From the NCBI GenBank assembly GCA_049511335.1, contig JBEKYD010000399.1, positions 1 through 6,124 of the forward strand: DNA of 6,124 nt. Reading direction: 5' to 3'. The position numbers were made by a program, and so were the translations under genes. A model generated the notes under the pieces. The model was given only the letters and a program-made list of their open reading frames with translations, was not told the origin of the DNA and ran no database searches. The DNA is from JBEKYD01 sp049511335. Its GTDB lineage: Bacteria; Acidobacteriota; Terriglobia; Bryobacterales; Bryobacteraceae. Positions 5,220 to 6,124 of the stretch are shown here, in pieces (the first letter of the stretch is position 1; each line of letters begins with the position of its first letter).

Positions 5220-5698
5220 TGCTGGTGGCCCTCCATCACGCCGGTCACTCCGAGCATTTTCCAACTGGCCTCGTCGCGGTTGCCGCCATGCGCCGGGCTG
5301 CCGTAGAAACCCTGCATGGTGTGGTCGACCACCATACGGAAGAAAGCGTCCAGGCCGGGCGCGCGTCCGGATGCCACATCCTGGAGGAAAGCGGTCTGAT
5401 CCGCGAACGGTAGACTCAGGAATTCGCGGCCGGTGCGTTCGCGGCAGGCGGAGGCAAGTTGCGCGAGGCCCTGCCGGTAGTTAGGAGCGAAACGCGCGAG
5501 CGCTCCGGCAAGCTGCCGGTCGATGTAATAAAGCACGCCGGCTTCTTTGGCGCCAGGAGCGTCATCGGCGGGAATGATCTGATCGCAGAGAGCCTCCACC
5601 AGACGCGCCTCGCCGGCGGAAAACGAAACCAGCGGCGGCGCGGCATAAAGGGGCGTGGCCGCGACGGCGGCGAGAAACAGGCGTCGGTCGATCTCCAT
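5216..5698 (-). CDS. Gluconate 2-dehydrogenase subunit 3-like protein with Tat signal
   Basis: A 160-residue small-subunit protein. Residues 1-19 (EIDRRLFLAAVAATPLYA) form a twin-arginine-type signal with Arg5-Arg6 and a likely cut after Tyr18-Ala19. The mature part shows the subunit-3 family signatures SAGEARLVEALCDQIIPADD (27-46), PGAKEAGVLYYIDRQLAG, and FYGSPAHGGNRDEASWKMLG (131-150). In characterised gluconate and FAD glucose dehydrogenases the small subunit carries the Tat signal and exports the FAD-loaded large subunit. The TTGA overlap with the GMC gene fits obligate coupling here. ATG 5698 is used as start, although its ribosome site is weak. ATG 5719, preceded by AAGG, would add MDLAGYR and keep the signal. 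The frame remains open further upstream, but that part is antisense to the HEAT-like gene and does not look like protein. Confidence 0.9.
   Translation of the reverse strand: MEIDRRLFLAAVAATPLYAAPPLVSFSAGEARLVEALCDQIIPADDAPGAKEAGVLYYIDRQLAGALARFAPNYRQGLAQLASACRERTGREFLSLPFADQTAFLQDVASGRAPGLDAFFRMVVDHTMQGFYGSPAHGGNRDEASWKMLGVTGVMEGHQH
5229..5234 (-). promoter_or_regulatory. Ribosome binding site inside the subunit-3 gene for the GMC start
   Basis: GGAGGG lies within the last codons of the subunit-3 gene, 9 nt before the TTG that overlaps its stop. It favours TTG 5219 as the GMC start over the upstream ATG at 5264. Confidence 0.55.
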
Positions 5699-5790
5699 GC
5701 GATACCCGGCCAGATCCATCCTACCTTGGATTTGTTGCGCGCGGTGGCGGACGCGATTTGCCTGCACTATCATTGGCATGACATAGGAAT

Positions 5791-6124
5791 ATGAGCAAAC
5801 AGGCATTCGATAAGAAGATCGAAGCCCTCGATGCGCTCCGGTCCGCGCCCGATCGCGCGGCGACGGCCAACCAGCTTCGCAAGGCGCTAACCGATCGCAA
5901 CAACTTCCTGGCATCCAAAGCCGCGGCCATCGTCGCCGATTTGAGCCTCTCCGACCTGATGCCGGATTTGATCGCGGCTTTCGAACGGTTTCTTCGCGAT
6001 CCGGCCAAATCCGATCCGCAGTGTTGGGCAAAAAACGCCATCGCCAAGGCTCTAAAGAACCTCGGCCATCGCGATCCGGCGTTCTATCTGCGCGGGATCG
6101 ACTTCTTTCAGCCTGAGCCCGTGT
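5791..6124 (+). CDS. HEAT-repeat-like protein (N-terminal part, cut by window edge)
   Basis: From ATG 5791 the frame stays open for 111 codons to the window end, so only the N-terminus is visible. The sequence is helical and repeat-like: KIEALDALRSAPDRAATAN, then LASKAAAIVADLSLSDLMPDL, IAAFERFLRD, and WAKNAIAKALKNLGHRDPAFYLRGID. Regular paired helices and Ala/Leu spacing match HEAT/ARM-type proteins, and the YLRGIDFFQPEPV segment resembles acidobacterial HEAT-repeat proteins. No signal peptide or membrane segment is present, so it is probably cytoplasmic. AGGA (5785-5788) lies just upstream, with short spacing. It is transcribed away from the subunit-3 gene across a 92-bp divergent gap in which no convincing promoter was identified. 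A role in protein-protein contacts is the family expectation; the specific function is unknown. Confidence 0.75.
   Translation, partial: MSKQAFDKKIEALDALRSAPDRAATANQLRKALTDRNNFLASKAAAIVADLSLSDLMPDLIAAFERFLRDPAKSDPQCWAKNAIAKALKNLGHRDPAFYLRGIDFFQPEPV

Noticed and set aside
4566..5306. 246-codon plus-strand open frame opposite the GMC gene
   Set aside because: It is antisense to strong GMC motifs, has no family resemblance, and is explained by codon bias.
5755..5790. Promoter for the HEAT-like gene (TTGCCT or TATCAT boxes)
   Set aside because: The boxes do not pair at acceptable spacing with a good partner, so they are not annotated.
5720..6031. Upstream extension of the subunit-3 protein to an ATG at 6031
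   Set aside because: The added residues are Arg/Ser-rich and would precede a normal Tat signal. They lie antisense to the HEAT-like gene, so the start is placed at 5698 or 5719.

Overview
The window is GC-rich DNA, apart from one short AT-rich promoter island. Its gene content points to Acidobacteriota, most likely the Solibacter/Bryobacter branch. The main pointer is a small PadR regulator followed directly by a MacB/FtsX-type permease with the N-terminal layout of the acidobacterial 'ADOP' permeases. Tat-exported sugar-enzyme genes and short palindromic repeats between genes fit this too. The taxonomic call is inference, because no rRNA or marker gene is present.

Layout. (1) Bases 1-1944, minus strand: a two-gene operon encoding a Tat-exported xylose-isomerase-like TIM-barrel protein (annotated in the family as sugar phosphate isomerase/epimerase), then a secreted ThuA-domain protein that runs off the left edge. 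The TIM-barrel gene has a clear Shine-Dalgarno and twin-arginine signal but an ACG where ATG is expected. (2) Bases 1945-2161: a divergent intergenic region holding an AT-rich 21-bp tandem repeat that runs into the padR start codon. (3) Bases 2162-3102, plus strand: an intact padR gene and a wrecked permease gene, which keeps only its N- and C-terminal ends, joined out of frame. (4) Bases 3103-3572: a gene-free stretch with three different palindromic elements, including two inverted copies of a small hairpin whose differences are compensatory. (5) Bases 3573-5698, minus strand: a translationally coupled pair encoding a Tat-exported gluconate-2-dehydrogenase-subunit-3-like protein and a GMC-type FAD oxidoreductase with a four-cysteine cluster. 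The oxidoreductase most likely starts at a TTG overlapping the upstream stop. (6) From 5791, plus strand: the start of a HEAT-repeat-like protein that runs off the right edge.

How they may work together: the GMC and subunit-3 pair has the architecture of periplasmic sugar dehydrogenases in which the small subunit's Tat signal exports the cofactor-loaded large subunit. ThuA and TIM-barrel isomerase-like proteins are the kinds of partners found in 3-keto-sugar metabolism. The two minus-strand operons could therefore form one extracytoplasmic oxidise-then-rearrange-or-cleave sugar pathway, now separated by a decayed regulator/permease cassette. This is a hypothesis. No cytochrome c subunit (no CxxCH) is encoded here, so the electron acceptor must lie elsewhere.
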